From: Macrocybe gigantea
Taxonomy: Eukaryota; Basidiomycota; Agaricomycetes; Agaricales; Callistosporiaceae
Assembly (NCBI GenBank): GCA_011319805.1
Contig: SJRY01000324.1
Coordinates: 17,839 to 81,838, forward strand
DNA: 64,000 nucleotides
Direction of reading: 5' to 3'
Part shown: in pieces, positions 42,370-54,410 of the stretch
Layout: each line of letters begins with the position of its first letter
Position numbering within the stretch: position 1 is the stretch's first letter
Translations under genes and position numbers: made by a program
The notes under the pieces: generated by a model
Seen by the model: the letters and a program-made list of their open reading frames with translations, nothing else
What the model was told of the DNA's origin: nothing
The model's database searches: none

Positions 42370-45300
42370 TGGTGTGGGACACCTAACCACCACCACTTTT
42401 GTGCAGTGGCCAAATTGACTGGTCATCAAACCTCGCCATCATAGATGCCAAGATATCAAGCAAAATTAGTTACTCATTGATAGTCTGATAGGCGTCCTAT
42501 GCATATTTATAGTAATATCCAATTTTTTCTTCATTTTTTTTCACCAGAAATGGTCGGCCACAGGAAGAGCTGGCAAAAAGCATTAGCTGCGAATGCCAGA
42601 GCTGTGAAACAACAAAAGCATGGAACACAGAATGAATCCAATAGCTCAGATAGCAATGTTGAGATTGTTGAGATTCTGGATTACAAGCCAGAGGATGAGT
42701 CAGGCTGGACAGATGGTGTCAACCACTGGATCAGCGACGTCAAGTGGTCAGATGAAGAAGATGACTCATCGGATGAAAGTGATTTGGAACTTGAAGAGTT
42801 GGAAGGACCCAAGTTGATAGAGAGCCTTCGAGCTGGTGTCGAAAACAAACTGGCAATCCTGCAAGATCAGCAATCACCTTCCAAGGAGTTCACAGCATAC
42901 CAAAGACTCACCAGGACTACCTTATCTTCAAAGGAATGGCAGGCTGCTGAGAAGAAATGTGGATTTGGATACACTGGCAACTCTGAACGCATGAAACGAA
43001 GGCTTGCAAAAGCTGCACATGACAAGGAAGAGGGAGATGTGAAGCTGAGGAGCAGGTGAGTGATGGTTTGGATGTAAGAAACATTGATGACTTACCAAAA
43101 AACCATTAGCAAGGGTGCCCAGATCATGAAGAAGTTTCTTGCACAAGGTGCTCAGGGTGCTCGCTGAAGCCTGAAAAGGATGCCTGTTCACAGCAATGCT
43201 GTCAGCGATTCGAACCAAGAGCATGGCAATGAGGTGATGCATGATGCATCTGAGTCGATCAGCAAGATCTTCATGGGATATGCTTCGGATATCACTGAGA
43301 ATGTTGACTGGATTGGGGATGGCTCAGATGATGAGCATGCAGATGGCGGCGGATCCACAAATGCAACAAACGACATACCTGAGTCAGTGGAACTGTCAAT
43401 CCGACCTCCCCCACTTCTCAAATGCCATCGTCTGTCTGTATCATATCATGCTGTGCATTTACAGACCTGGGAAGTGCAGCAAAATGAATTGAAGGAGGCC
43501 CTGGCTGGAATAGAGAAGTTGATTTGCTCAAAGAAAGCAGATACTTTTAATCATAGCCAGAATGGTTTGCAGGAATACCGAGCATGCACAATCCAGTCGT
43601 ACTTGCATATGGTGGTTTGTAATGGCCAGAAGAGCATCAAAGCTTCCATCTCAGCTGCTGAAAGTCAAGAATTCTCACTGAAATGGGGTGCATGACTGGT
43701 ATGGTGATGGGCTTGCCATTGAATCACCTCTCGACAGCTTCCACATTCACACCATGGACATCACCCAAAATCCTTCTCGATTCTTGAAGACCCTGCCATT
43801 CATGCCAAACTGCATTCATTCATTCGGTCAAACAAATGGGCAATCAATCCTGAGAAAATAGCCTCTTTTTCAAAGGAGACTTTGATTGATGAAGCAGCAA
43901 AGAAATACTTGCAGAATGCCATGGAGCAGGAGATGCCAAAGGTGCTTAAGCAATATTTGGAGGTCGAGCTGATGCCTCGGATCCAGATGAAGACAGTCAA
44001 GGGCATGTTATTGAAGACTGCACATCGATAGCTGTGCAAAGAAGGTTTTTGATATATGGAGCACAAGAAAGGGCTTTATTACGATGGCCATGAGTGACCC
44101 GACATCGTTGATTATCGGCAGAATGTTTACCTTCCTGCAATACAGGCCTTGTAGCATTGGATCGTCAAGTATGAGGTTGGGAACATGGAAAAGGAGGTTG
44201 CAAAAGGACTATTCATAATAGGGGGGAACTGTGTCAAGAAGCAATCAGTCCTGGTGTATCAAGACGAAATGACCATGCAGGCAAACAATGGGATGAAAAG
44301 GAGCTGGATTTCTGAGGGTGAGCAGCCTCTGAGAAAAAAAGGTGTTAGGCGTGGCATCCATCATTCTGAAGTGATCTGTTCGACTGTTGGATGGATCAAG
44401 GAAGCCAGTCAGACATTGGAATATGGAAAGAATTATGATAGTTATTGGAATGGAGAACTTTTCATCAAGCAGGTACAGGCTCTTCAGATTATTATCCAGA
44501 AATCACTCAAATACTGTTGCACAGCTGAAAGAGAAGATCATTCCTGCCTTCGAGCAGCTGCATGGTGCAGGATATCAGGCTGTCATCATCATTGATAACT
44601 CTCAAGGCCATTCTGCCTTTGCAAAAGATGCTCTGGTTGCATTACGTATGAACTGGAGAAAAGGTGGCAAGCAGCCCTCCATGCATAATGGATGGTTCAT
44701 GTAAAACAGTATGCATATCGAACAAGAAATGAACTTCCCATCGGGTGAGCCAAAGGGCATAAAACAAGTCATCATCGAGTGTGGATTGTGGTGAGATGGA
44801 CTGAAGATGCAATGTGACAAGTGCAATACTGGGTGAACTGACTGTTGTGGCAGATGCATTCTTGCTCATCAGCCTGATTTCATGGCTCAGCACTCTCTTG
44901 TCCAAGAAGTCATCAAAGATGCTGGACATATTTGCATCATCCTCCCAAAGTTTCACTGTGAACTCAACACTATCAAGTTTTTCTTCAGAGCAACCAAGCA
45001 CTGGCTGTGGTCCAACTGTGATTATACCTTTCAAACTCTGCTTGCAAACTCACCAAAGGCATTGGGGTCAGTTTCCATCAATCTTATCAGGAAATATGAA
45101 CACCAGGTGCTGCGGTGGATCGAGGCTTACATTTCAGGTCTTTCAGTAAAGGATGCTCAGTCACAGGTATAAAAGTTCAGCTCAACGAAGTATACCTCTC
45201 ACCGCCACATTCCGGAGGGTGTTGCAAGATCAATGGATGCTTAGTCATATTCCATATTAGGCTAGGGCTTTCCATATATGTATATATTACATCAGCTGGC

Positions 45301-45481
45301 CAAATCTGACCTGATGAAAAAAAATACCTCACTCAATTTTGAACCAAATGAAAATCCGCTTGGACATTTTGTTCTACAGCTAAATTAGAGCATTTTCTTC
45401 AAAAAATGAAAGGCAACTACTAAAATTTGAGTGTGCTATTTTGTTTGCACAAAAGTGGTGGTGTTTAGGTGTCCCGCACCA
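42370..45481 (+). mobile_element. DNA transposon T3
   Basis: Third 3,112-bp copy, TA at 42368-42369 and 45482-45483, with element C on both sides. The join across it (CAATCATCA-TA-GGTGGAGTGG) matches the uninterrupted C copy 1 at 1249-1270. Its transposase (42550-45172) carries the same stops and the Lys for Glu change at 44975-44977. Confidence 0.93.
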
Positions 45482-46225
45482 TAGGTGGAGTGGTAACCAA
45501 ACTCCTGTCTATGGTTGTTCAATTCCATTTTGAACTTGAGCCACTCTTGTAGCTTGGAGTCCACCCAATTCTGTGCACATTCGGCCTTGCCTCCCATGAT
45601 CCATTGCAATGCATATGTGATCATATCCCATTTGTTGGTTATTTCCTCTTTGTCAAAATAAACCTCCATGCATCAGAGCCAGCTTCTGATTAGGCCGGAA
45701 TCTCCTTTGTATTGATCTGGCAGTTCGGATTTCATTTTCTTGGATTTCTTTCCCAAGTCCAATTCTTCTTTGATCACATCGACCAAAGTCCATGTAGCCT
45801 GTTGTAACTGTTTAGCCTGTTGTGGGTTATTTCAGAGGGTGCTCCAGGCCATGGCAAGAGGGTTGGCGGCGAAGAGAGTGGTGAGGATGATGGTGATGAA
45901 AGCAAACAAAGTGGTGGTGAATTCCATTATGGATGTCATTCAGGGGTTTCTCTTCATCGGGGAAGTCGGGGGTAAAATTCAAGTTCTGGAGGGTCTTTGT
46001 CCCAGATGAAGACAGAGGGGTTGCATCGAGGGGAGAGGTTGGAATAGTAGTTGGTCTAGTACTCATACTCAACCTCAACTATGCAGTTTTAAAGGTGAAG
46101 GTTCTTTCAGATGAGAGTATAACTGATGTGTCATTGATATAGGGAATTGTGATGGATTTGTGTGTGGAAGGAGGCAAGGTTGGAAACAGGTCAGTTTTGT
46201 GTGATAGAGTAGTCGATTAGTACCA
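45482..46225 (-). pseudogene. element C copy 2, start of gag and leader (minus strand)
   Basis: Homologous to 1259-1962. Minus-strand gag segment MEVYFDKEEITNKWDM..KAECAQNWVDSKLQEW at 45669-45484; leader and TGGTAC primer site near 46214-46225. Broken by stops around 45680-45760. Confidence 0.75.
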
Positions 46226-47219
46226 TGCAGGCGGTGTGCAACCGTCGACTCCTACTTTGGTTAGGTCCGAGAAAAGAGATGGGTGCCTGTTAAACTGCGG
46301 AAGGGTCAGCTCAAATCCCCGTGGCCATGGAGATGCCCCAAACAGCAGTCAAGGAAGGTTTCATCATCAGAAGTCCCAGCAGTCTAGCAACTCCTTTCTT
46401 GTTTCAGGTCAACACATGTTTCCGACAACGACTTTCAAGGGCATATTTGAAAAGGTGGTTGGTGGGTGGGGACTGTCCACATGTCTGAGTCCTCCAGTCT
46501 CTCTTGCTTCGGTATACCCCGGGTCAGCAAACTACCCAGTCAGACGCACGGTAGGGCTCTCCGAAGATCACCCTAGCACAGCCTTGTGATGTTTGGTTTG
46601 GACGGGGTTGGGCACAATGTTACCCCTAGTCCTCTCACACTTCTGAATGCAACAAACAAAGACTGATGACAGAGACCAGAACAAAGGTTGGTGTAGGGTG
46701 GGAAGTAGTGGTGGAGAGTAGAAATGTTAGTTTCAGTAGGGGAAAGAGATATGATGATGCAGCAGGTTCCTTTGGTCGCATGGCACTCAGAGCTGTCAGG
46801 CAATGAAGGAAGGGTAGCAGAGGAGAGTGAGAGTAGTAAGGTGCACAAGGGCTAGCTTCAAGCTTATGCTACGCAAAACCAAATCTGTGCACAGGTCACT
46901 CTAACTAACTTAGAGGTGAGAGGCAGAGAGAAGTATGCTAATATTTAGCCAGCTCGAAGCTGGGTTCTACTGTACAAGTTCTGCCTACTTTTATAATACT
47001 GTCCTATCTACCATGCAATATCCTCATGTATCAAGGGGTTTGTGCTACTGGCTATATGAACTGTTGCTGACTGAATACCTCACACCCTCCTGCAGGTGAT
47101 GAGTAAGAGCCATCTTGGTGATGACACATCCTTGTCATGTGACTCCCTGTTGGTTTCCTCATGTCATGTCCCATCTCGTGATCAGCTTTGTCATGTGTTC
47201 GTTGATTGTTTTCATAACA
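46226..47219 (-). repeat. LTR C, copy 2
   Basis: Minus orientation: the element-strand start is TGTTATGAAAAC (47219 downward), ending CTGCA at 46226. About 994 bp. It abuts the inverted-repeat arm of element D at 47220, so C was inserted into D. Confidence 0.7.
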
Positions 47220-47394
47220 CTTTCCCAAAACCATTCCAAAATCACTTTGTTCCTTTTCCCTATCTCATTCCTTATCTTCTTGGGTTACTCTGTGACTTGG
47301 ACAGCTTGTATTTTTACAGCCTCAGATAGGGACTGCTGCTTCCTTCATTCCACCTTGTTGGTTTTATTGGTTAGTGCTATCCAATAGTCATCAA
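47220..47394 (+). repeat. inverted-repeat arm, left (D LTR-like)
   Basis: CTTTCCCAAAACC..CTATCCAATAGTCATCA. Nearly identical to the reverse complement of 49358-49529. Cut on the left by LTR C. Probably part of the LTR and leader of element D in plus orientation. Confidence 0.75.
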
Positions 47395-49222
47395 CAGATG
47401 CCTTGCTCTTGATCAGTCCAAGCAAAGGTGCCATTCTGAAGGCACATGAAATGGTGCATAAGCTTTTGTTCTTTGGGCCAAAGGAAGCCTTCAGAATGAG
47501 CTTTATTGACAAGATCCCAATGCTCTTTGGTATAACAGCCTGTTGGAAAAAAGAAAGGAGAATTGGGGAATAACTCTGGCATATTCGTAAAAGAATTGCC
47601 ATGGATTTCACAAAGAATTTGAAACTGGCCATTCTCAGAAAGGGGAGCAACAACGGAACAGACTTTGAGAGTGATGGGCTTGTATTTGCCTTTTGCAAAG
47701 GTTTTGCATGTCTCAGAAAGGGTATCTTGGGTATATCTGCGGACTTGGAAGCAGATCTGGTAACATCATATAATAAAACAAAATCAGAAGAAGAAGTGTT
47801 TATGCATGGAAATGGTGTCTGAGCTCATGTTGAACAATTACTAGACTTGTAAAGTAAAGCTGAAATTGGCAAAACAGAAGTGTCACAAGCAAAAAGGTAT
47901 AAGGATGAAAGATAATGAGAGATAGGAGCAAAAACAGAAGCAGGATCAGGAGTGGAAACTTGGGTATAGTAATCAAGGCAAAGGTCCAAAGTATCTTGAG
48001 TTTTGTCCAAGGAAACAATGAAAGCGTAATTGCCATCAGCTAGTGTATCCTCTATTTGTGAAAAAAATCCACAGCTGCTGTTTTCTTGCTTGGCATCATG
48101 AATTTTGGCTTGCTATGGGGCTGCATGGGGATTGTAGTATGTCAGTTGGTGTTAGGATCATGGATAGTGATAGTCTGGTCTTCATTTCAATAGTTCTTAA
48201 CAAGGGATTCAGTTAAGATATGAAAGGGGTGACCAAGGAGAATATCATAGGTGGGATTGGGCAACACATGAATCTGTGTGTAGAGGGTGATTTTATTGAT
48301 AGTGACCAGAATGTTTTGAGAAATGCCAAGAGACTTGTCAATTTTACCATTGGCAGACTGCATATTGAGGTGAATAGTAGGGTCATAGGTAATCCTGAGT
48401 TTGTGACAAATGGCATCGAACATGGCTATAATCTGAGAACTGGGATCAACAATGCATTCAATATAGTTCTGATGATCAATGAGGCAAGTAATGGAACATA
48501 GGGCATGGCTTTCTTTGGCAATGATAAGACATCCAGGATCAATTTGGTCCTGGCTCATGCTCAAAATGTATGTTAAAATTGGGTCATTGATAATAGTCAT
48601 GCCTTCCAGTGGTGTAGCTTGCCTGTAAGTAGCGCCTGCTGGATAGCATCACAAAAATTGGCATAGGAATGTCCTAGATACTCCAGGAGACTTTTCCAAA
48701 GCTCGGAAGTTGTGAAATCAGGAAATGGATTGAATACTCTTTCTTCTGCTTATTGCTGGTGACTCTGGCATCACTGAAAAGATGATTGAGCTTCCAAAAG
48801 TAGCAGAAGAGTTCATGGGGTTGCACAGAATCAAAGCGCAGAGCTGTAGAGTAGCCACAAGCCAGCATAGTGACTAGGCATGCAGGAGCTAGTTCTCCAG
48901 CACTGGTCCCAGTCTTGAGATTGGTGGTATCATTTGTAGACATGGTGGATATAAGGTCACAGATATATTGGCAAATATCACAGAGCTGTTGGATGTTTCA
49001 GAATGGGGCTCTTTTGAGAGGTGTCTGTGACAGAGTTGGATCGACAAGTGAGAGACTTGAGTCTAGATTCAAAAGAGGACTTAAGAGGAGCTCTGGATCA
49101 GAATCTGTTTCTTGCTTGACTGAGGTTGGGGACAAGGGTTCAGGAGACAAAGGAAGTGTGTCAGAAAGTGAGATAAGGAGTTGGGAGATGGTGCTCATGA
49201 TTGCGGAATGGGTGATTGACAA
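47391..49222 (-). pseudogene. element D gag, protease and RT start (minus strand)
   Basis: Minus-strand gypsy fragment. Gag: about 49222-48674, with STALRFDSVQPHELF and LNHLFSDARVTSNKQKKEY. Protease: 48600-48187, with ITCLIDHQNYIECIVDPSSQ and PNPTYDILLGHPFHI. A pre-RT linker at 47582-47391 has GFLWPKEQKLMHHFM..NGTFAWTDQEQG, typical before the RT domain of this fungal gypsy group. It stops abruptly at the opposing left arm. The RT C-terminus onward of the same type of element lies on the plus strand from 50645. No knuckle found. Confidence 0.65.
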
Positions 49223-49357
49223 AGATTTTGAGAACCAGGAGTTTGTCTTCTAAGAGCAGCTGCCTCTGCTTGAGAGGTAGAAGGGATTGGAAGGAATGAT
49301 TGTCAGTCAGGGTTACTTGAAATCTTGAACTAGCCCCTTGCAGTGGGCTCCAAACAT

Positions 49358-49529
49358 GATGATTATTGGATAGCACTAACTAACAAACCAACAAGGTGGA
49401 ATGAAGGAAGCAGCAGTCCCTATCTGAGGCTGTAAAAATACAAGCTGTCCAAGTCACAGAGTAACCCAAGAAGATAAGGAATGAGATAGGGAAAAGGAAC
49501 AAAGTGATTTTGGAATGGTTTTGGGAAAG
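49358..49529 (-). repeat. inverted-repeat arm, right (D LTR-like)
   Basis: Reverse complement of 47220-47394 apart from a few changes and a small indel. Minus-strand sequence upstream (to about 49820, with a TATA-like CTATAAAACCC near 49810) is probably the rest of this LTR, but its other end is not defined. Confidence 0.7.
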
Positions 49530-50640
49530 GTTTTGGTGATTTTGGGAATGTGTAGGGGACTTAACTATGATCCCAAGCAATGTCGGGAATAATGATGATG
49601 GGTTTCAAAGGGGCTTGGAATGACGGTGACTTCTACATAAAGTCAGGAACACTGGATTTCTGGACTTGACACTGCAGCTTCATACAAGTGCGATACTGCA
49701 AGGTTGATAACACAAGGACTCCACATGAGCTATAGACTGCGAGGACTGCTGAGAACTGAGACAGTAACTTTTTTCTATTATTATTACAAACACCAAGTAC
49801 ATGGGTTTTATAGGTAAAAGATTTCAAACATTTGGAGAATTGGCAAAGTCAAAACCAAGAAAAAGAAAGTGTTGTATGATTTCAAAACTGATAAGAAAAG
49901 GACATTGTCTGATTTTGAGAGGTTTCAAAGTGAAAGAAAGAGAAAGTCATAAGATTTCAAAAGAACATATCATGGCCAAAATATTGGAGGATGTAGGTCT
50001 GGTTGGAATCAGAAGATAAATGGTAAAAGTATAGGTAAAATGCATTCCAATACCAGTGATATGCATGGTAAGGTGAAGTGCAAACATACTCTAAGGAATG
50101 TAAAGTGAATCAGCAAAACAAAAGTTGTGATATTTTGAAAGAAAGGCAACAGAAATATGGTCACTTGCTCAAAATCATCTGTTTCAAGCATGCAGTGGCA
50201 AAGGGTCTTTAGAAGCACCAGAACACATGAGGTGATGCAATACTAAGAATGGCAATAGCTTTGCCATAGCAAGATCAGTAGATTGGGAGTGACATATGGT
50301 AGAGGAATTACCAGATTAGCCATTGGCAATACAGGATTGGCAGAAGGTCTGAAATGTAAGAATGTGACACATTTGGTGAAGTCTGGGATCTGGAATGGAA
50401 GCTTCACAGAGTTCTTTGGAATTTCGAGTGCTGGGCAAGCAATCATGACTAAGGCTATGGAATTGTGCTAAGGGAGCTAAGCAATCAGTGGTGATTTCGA
50501 AAGCAGGAGCAGGATTGCCAATTTAGGACTTATTGGCAGTCAGCAGTACAGAGCACTCATTACTGTCACTTCGTTTGGAAGCATTTTTGCAATCTAAACT
50601 ACATTGTCCAGCACATAAAGTATTCCAGAGGCACCTTTTC
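49530..50640. other. element D LTR/leader-like sequence, no clear gene
   Basis: AT-rich, weakly structured. 49530-49820 looks like LTR promoter sequence of the minus-strand D copy. 49820-50640 holds only short ORFs without recognisable motifs and is probably decayed retroelement sequence. Confidence 0.4.
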
Positions 50641-50644
50641 TGGC

Positions 50645-53600
50645 ATGAAACTCACTCTTTCCAGTCCTGAAATTATAGTCCTAGGGCATTGTTGCACACT
50701 GAAAGGTCATCTTCCTAATGAATTCCAAGTCATCATGATCAAGACTTGGAAGCCATGTCAGGACCTCTCAGACATTTATGCTTTCTTAGGGACTATTGGT
50801 GTCATGCATATTTTCATTCAAAATTTCGCTCATTGTGCTGATGCCATAGTTCATCTTACATGAAAGAACATTGATTTCATCTTTGGTCAGGAACAACTTG
50901 ACATGCAGGAGGACTTGAAACAAGCTCTTATCACTTCTCCTGCACTTTGACCCCTCAACTACAAATCTGACGCCCCCTATTATCCTTGTCATTGACATGT
51001 CTTATATTGCCGTTGGTTATTTCCTTTGCCAATGTGACATTGACAACCCTCAAGTCCGGTATTACAATTGATTCAGGTCTATCACCTTAAATAATTGCAA
51101 GCACCATTTCTCTTAGCTGAAACTTGAAATCTATGGCCTATTCCGATCCATTCATGCTGTTCATATGTACATCATTGGCATCCAAAATCTCGTAGTTGAA
51201 GTTGACGCCCATTACATCAAAGGAATGTTAAACAATCCCAATATAGTTCCCTCTGCTAGCATCAATCATTGGATCTTAATGATCCTTACCTTCCACTTCA
51301 CGCTTGTTCATGTTTCAGGTTCTAGTCATGGTCCCAATGGTCTTTTCCAAAGGCCAGGGGATCCTAAGCCAGATCAAGATAAAGATTTCGATGATTGGAT
51401 CGACCAAGTCTATGGTTTCATCCATTTTGTCAATACTCCACGATATCATCCCGAAACTCATTGAAATCATCTTATTTCAGTATACTTAGGACAAGATGTT
51501 TCAAGTGGGAAGAACAGTCAAGCTGCCCTCTGTCAAAATTCCTTCTCTCCTTCTCCCAAGCCAGAAGACCTCTCGAAACCAATCCCAACCTTCAACAGCT
51601 TAGTTCTATTCATGACTATACCCTTGTTCCTCATTCGAAATCAGCTGTGATCAACAATCAGTGCCTTGACTTGATATAAGATTACCTGACCACTCTGCAT
51701 CGTCTGCCTAGTTTGACAGACTCTGCCTTCAAAGCTTTCATTTGGTATTATTTCTATTTCTCTATTGCCACTGACAAGTTATGGTGCAAGGACAATCAGG
51801 ACAGTCACAAACTCATAATTCCTTGAAATTGACACTTGAACATTCTTGCTCAGGCCTATAATGACCTTGGTCACAAGGGCATCTATCCAACTTGCACTTT
51901 GGTTTGCAAACACTTTTGGTGGCCTCATATGCTAGCCAATATTTCTTAGTTTTGTAGAACTTGTCACATCTGTCAACAGCATCAGACCCAACAGATTCTC
52001 ATCCCACCAGTTGTCACTGTTCTCATACTTCTTTTTGGAAAGTTCTATGCTGATATGATAAAGATGCTGAAATCTAATGGCTATTAGTACATTGTCCAAG
52101 GCCATTGCTCCCTAATGCATTATCCTGAATTTCAAGCACTTCAAAGAGAGAACATAATGGGGTAGTGTTCGCAAAATCATTACTAATAATAGTGGTCCCT
52201 TTGTGGCAGGTCTTGATTATCTTGGGAAACACTACAGCATCTACCATATTTAGATTTCGACTTACAACTCCCAAGCAAATGGAATAGCTGAGTAGCCACA
52301 CTATGATATTTGTCAATCACTGATAAAGGCAGCAGATGGTATTGAAACCAAGTGGTCACAATATGTTCATTCCATTTTCTCTATCAAGAGAGTCACCGCC
52401 CAATATTGAATGGGTTGTTTACCCTATTTTGCAATCACCAGCACTCATCCAATCCTTCCATTCGATATCATAGAAGTGACATACCTACAGCCACCTCCTA
52501 AGTCAATCCTTTCTTCCACCAATCTTATTTCTCATTGCATTATCACTTTACAGAAACAAACAGAACAGTTACAGGCCCTTTATACTGACATTTACAATAC
52601 CCATAGAAAGGCTGCTGAGCAATTCAAGAAGAAACACTATTATGTGATCTGCGATTTCGACTTCAAACAAGGTGCTTTAGTCCTTATTCAAAACACCTAT
52701 GTGGAGAAGAGTCTTGATTGGAAGATGTGACTTTGATACCTTGGACCTCTTATTGTAGTCTCTTGAAATTTCAGAGAAGCTTACATTATTGCCAAACTTG
52801 ATGGCATGGTTCTGGACCATTCTGTTGCAGCATTTTGAATCATTCCATACTTCACATGCTGTGAAATCACTATTCCTAAAACACTTCTTGATATCAACAC
52901 TAACTGACTCTGTGAAATGCAGGTTTCAAAAGATCAAGGCAACAAAGTCTCCAATGATTCTGACATACCTGTTGATCAAGATCCTGAATTCAATATTGAT
53001 CTTGAAACTTCTTCTGAGCTTGACCCTGATTCCAATGCAGTTTCCAATGCTCCCAACAACTTGATCTTGATGTGGCTATTTGGCAGCATAGAAGCTGCAA
53101 GCTCCCAAACTGTTGGCATAATGTCTGAGATATCAACCCCCTTGAAATCATCAATGCATAGCGTTGTGTGATCCAGTGGCAGGCCTCAGTTTCGACAACA
53201 TGAGGAATGTTCATGGACATGAAGGGTGTTCTTGTAGGCCTCTGTGCAACAACCAAGATACTGCAAAGTCATGTCCACCTGGGACAAATATTCCTCTCTA
53301 TGTTTAGCTCAGGATCACATTGCATTCAAGGCTATCTCAAGAGTGTGGGCAAGCTTAAAGAGGTGGCAGGACTCATTGTTGGTGCTCCTGATGGTATGAT
53401 GAAGGAAATCATAGGCTGACATCATTCCCAGAACCTCGAAATCATAGAACTCATAATATGTCCATGGCTCAAATGACAAGAGATTGACTTTGTCACTGAA
53501 AGGTGACTTGTAGCAGCAGATCTTGTGTTATGTTGTCTACTAAACATCGCTGCAGAGAATACTACCAGAAGGGTGACAGAAGAGTAGCCAAATTTATGCC

Positions 53601-53890
53601 AAGGTTCGATGGCCCATACAAGATCACTGAAGCCTAGCTGGAATGCTCAGTTTACACTCTCGATCTCCCTAATTCCTCAAATATCTTTCTGACATTTCAT
53701 GCCTCTGAACTATGACCCTACCAAGACAATGATGATGATGCATATCCTTCAAGAAAATGTGAGTGACCAGGTCCCATGGTGACTAATGAGGGGCAGGAAG
53801 AATGGCAAGTCAAGGAAATAATCAATAAATGCAAATGAGGACAAGGCATACAGTACCTAGTGTGATGGAAAGGTTACAGGCCAGAGGACA
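50645..53890 (+). pseudogene. element D pol: RT end, RNase H, integrase, chromodomain (decayed)
   Basis: Many stops and shifts, but the order is clear: RT end (GHCCTLKGHLPNEFQV, AFLGTIGVMHIFIQNFAH, 50690-50830); RNase H end (HVSGSSHGPNGLFQRPG, 51310-51370); integrase zinc region (YNDLGHKGIYPTCTLVCKHFWWP and CRTCHICQQHQ, 51860-51980); integrase core (KFYADMIKML.., YIVQGHCSLMHYPEFQAL, 52040-52150); SH3-like tail (CDFDFKQGALVLIQNT, 52655-52700); a linker (AKFMPRFDGPYKITEA, 53590-53630); and a chromodomain (WQVKEIINKC, WKGYRPEDN, 53800-53890). LTR A' follows immediately. Confidence 0.75.
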
Positions 53891-53892
53891 AC

Positions 53893-54113
53893 TGTTATGA
53901 ATGCCTGAAGGACTGTCCATTTTCTTATCTTATCTCACCCTATTCCATCACTTCTCCTTATTGCCCTATTCCATTATACTACCCAAATGTCTTATCACCT
54001 TATCATAGCTATGCAGTATGCAGCCATTTGAGTCACTTCTTCTGAGTCATCTGGACTCATTCCTTGTCATCTCACTCTTGCATAGTCTGCAGTCCATGGT
54101 CCATGCCCCAGTT
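53893..54113 (+). repeat. diverged LTR A' , left part
   Basis: Begins TGTTATGAATGCC and aligns with LTR A (shared TTTTCTTATCTTATC, GAGTCA, GTCCATGGTCC). Interrupted after GCCCCAGT by the hAT element. Its right part is at 61301-61424. Together about 345 bp. Confidence 0.75.
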
Positions 54114-54410
54114 AGTGTTGCCGCGGCTCCAACTCGGAACCGACTAAGAACCGGAGCCGAGTTGGGGCCAAGCCGAAGCCGAGCCGGATCGGCAATAACC
54201 GCTAACGTCGGCTCAGGGGAACCGAACAGCCGCGGCTCGTTTGCCAAGTCGGTTGGAGTCGACTACAGCCGCTGAACTGATGGAGCTGGGCATTCCAGAG
54301 AAGAAAAAGTAAAAATGCACATTAGATTACGTGTATACTTCCAAGAATTATGGTAATACTAAATGTCGTGGTATCGTAGTCCTAGAAATTAGATGTAGTA
54401 TTGACAGCTA

